NCBI GenBank assembly: GCA_016177065.1
Contig: JACOVZ010000008.1
Coordinates: 1 to 5,764, forward strand
Length of the DNA stretch: 5,764 bases
Reading direction: 5' to 3'
Source: Candidatus Wildermuthbacteria bacterium
GTDB lineage: Bacteria; Patescibacteriota; Minisyncoccia; Minisyncoccales; UBA10102
Shown: positions 5,111 to 5,764 of the stretch, in pieces
How positions within the stretch are numbered: the stretch's first letter is position 1
Layout of the letters: the number at the start of each line of letters is the position of its first letter
Made by a program: the position numbers and the translations under genes
Notes under the pieces: model-generated
Databases searched by the model: none
What the model was told of the DNA's origin: nothing
The model's input: only the letters and a program-made list of their open reading frames with translations

Positions 5111-5764
5111 AGGCCTTTACAATACCTTGAACTTTTTTGATAACCGTTCTTACGTCTTTTGCGCTCATATGAGGATATAAAGGCAATGTTAGGGCTCTTT
5201 CATAATAATGTTCAGCAACCGGGAAGTCTCCATATTGATATCCGAATTTCTTCTTGTAAAAAGGCTGCATGTGCAGGGGCACGTAATGGACCTGAACGCC
5301 TATTCCTGCTTTCTTAAGTTCATTGAAAATCTGCTCCCTGCCTGTTTTAAGCATCTCCAGACGCAGCTGAATGACGTACAAATGGAATGCCGGTTTTACG
5401 AAGTTCTGGACAGGGAACACCGCAATCTGTTTTATTTTTTTAAAAGCGCTGTCGTATTCCCGTATAATCTCATTGCGCCTCGCGACAAATCTGTTCAGTT
5501 TTTTCAATTGGCTCAGCCCCAAAACGCACTGAATGTCGGTAATCCTGTAATTGTACCCCGGGCGTTCAAATTCGTAATACCAAGCTCCCTTTTCAGGTTT
5601 CTTTTCAATGCCGTGATGACGGAATATTCTCATTTTATCGCAGAACTCCTTGCTGTTTGTAAGAACCATGCCTCCCTCGCCCGTGGTGATTGTTTTTACC
5701 GGGTGAAAGCTTAAAATCGTCATATCGGAAATGCTCCCTATCTTTCTTCCCCGATATTCAGAAC
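5100..5764 (-). CDS. pseC: PseC-like DegT/DnrJ/EryC1 sugar aminotransferase, N-terminus cut by window edge
   Basis: The C-terminal 220 residues of a fold-type I PLP aminotransferase are visible. The family aminates nucleotide-linked 4-keto sugars with glutamate; PseC makes the 4-amino sugar precursor of pseudaminic acid. The frame stays open past the first internal ATG (5723) to the window edge, encoding SEYRGRKIGSISDM upstream, so that ATG is not the start. The PLP lysine is in SFHPVKTITTGEGG (AAA codon, complement of 5694-5696). NYRITDIQCVLGLSQLKKL and the C-terminal GIGVQVHYVPLHMQPFY and LTLPLYPHM segments are close to what I remember of PseC. Other 4-amino-4,6-dideoxysugar aminotransferases share much of this, so the exact sugar is less certain than the family. 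About 160 N-terminal residues are missing. It leads the visible leftward operon and overlaps the GNAT gene by 11 bases. Confidence 0.9.
   Translation of the reverse strand, partial: SEYRGRKIGSISDMTILSFHPVKTITTGEGGMVLTNSKEFCDKMRIFRHHGIEKKPEKGAWYYEFERPGYNYRITDIQCVLGLSQLKKLNRFVARRNEIIREYDSAFKKIKQIAVFPVQNFVKPAFHLYVIQLRLEMLKTGREQIFNELKKAGIGVQVHYVPLHMQPFYKKKFGYQYGDFPVAEHYYERALTLPLYPHMSAKDVRTVIKKVQGIVKAYGI

Noticed and set aside
5208..5714. 168-codon rightward open frame opposite the aminotransferase
   Set aside because: It lies entirely antisense to a gene with clear PseC-like motifs, and its translation shows no recognisable domain.
5723..5764. Start of the aminotransferase at the internal ATG 5723
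   Set aside because: The frame continues upstream to the edge with conserved PseC-like residues, so this ATG is an internal methionine just before the PLP-lysine motif.

Overview
This window is part of a bacterial surface-glycan (O-antigen, capsule or flagellin-sugar type) locus. It is almost entirely coding: six protein genes, two of them cut by the window edges, and one real intergenic gap of 91 bases. No RNA genes, mobile elements or CRISPR arrays were seen. The species cannot be named from this sequence. Moderate AT-richness, tightly packed overlapping genes, TAA/TAG stops and a clear AGGAG ribosome binding site in front of one gene all suggest a bacterium using the standard code.

Layout, right to left. 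A leftward block enters from the right edge with the C-terminal part of a PseC-like PLP sugar aminotransferase (5100-5764). It continues through a RimJ/RimL-type GNAT N-acyltransferase (4550-5110) and a TylF/MycF-like O-methyltransferase (3805-4575). These genes overlap each other by 11 and 26 bases, so they are almost certainly translated from one mRNA. A single rightward gene (2514-3815) encodes a DUF4910/DUF2172 M28-type peptidase-like protein with a C-terminal winged helix. Its 3' end overlaps the methyltransferase gene tail to tail by 11 bases. A 91-base divergent promoter region (2423-2513) follows. A second leftward pair then runs to the left edge: a DRE-TIM metallolyase resembling 4-hydroxy-2-oxovalerate aldolase (1352-2422) and an adenylate-forming acyl-CoA synthetase-like enzyme (1-1336, C-terminus outside the window).

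Working hypothesis (inference). The aminotransferase installs an amino group on a nucleotide-linked dideoxy sugar and the GNAT acylates it. The aldolase and ligase may make and activate an unusual carboxylic acid used as that acyl group or another decoration, and the methyltransferase may cap a hydroxyl. The peptidase-like protein belongs to a family I recall from polysaccharide loci, with no role known to me.

The most notable observation is in the aldolase. It keeps the metal ligands and catalytic arginine of the DmpG/BphI family, but at the two other catalytic positions His and Tyr appear exchanged (Tyr17 and His284 here), so it may run different chemistry. The divergent promoter region is also unusual: neither start codon has a Shine-Dalgarno sequence, the best promoter matches predict nearly leaderless mRNAs, and a perfect 16-base palindrome covers the start codon of the peptidase-like gene.
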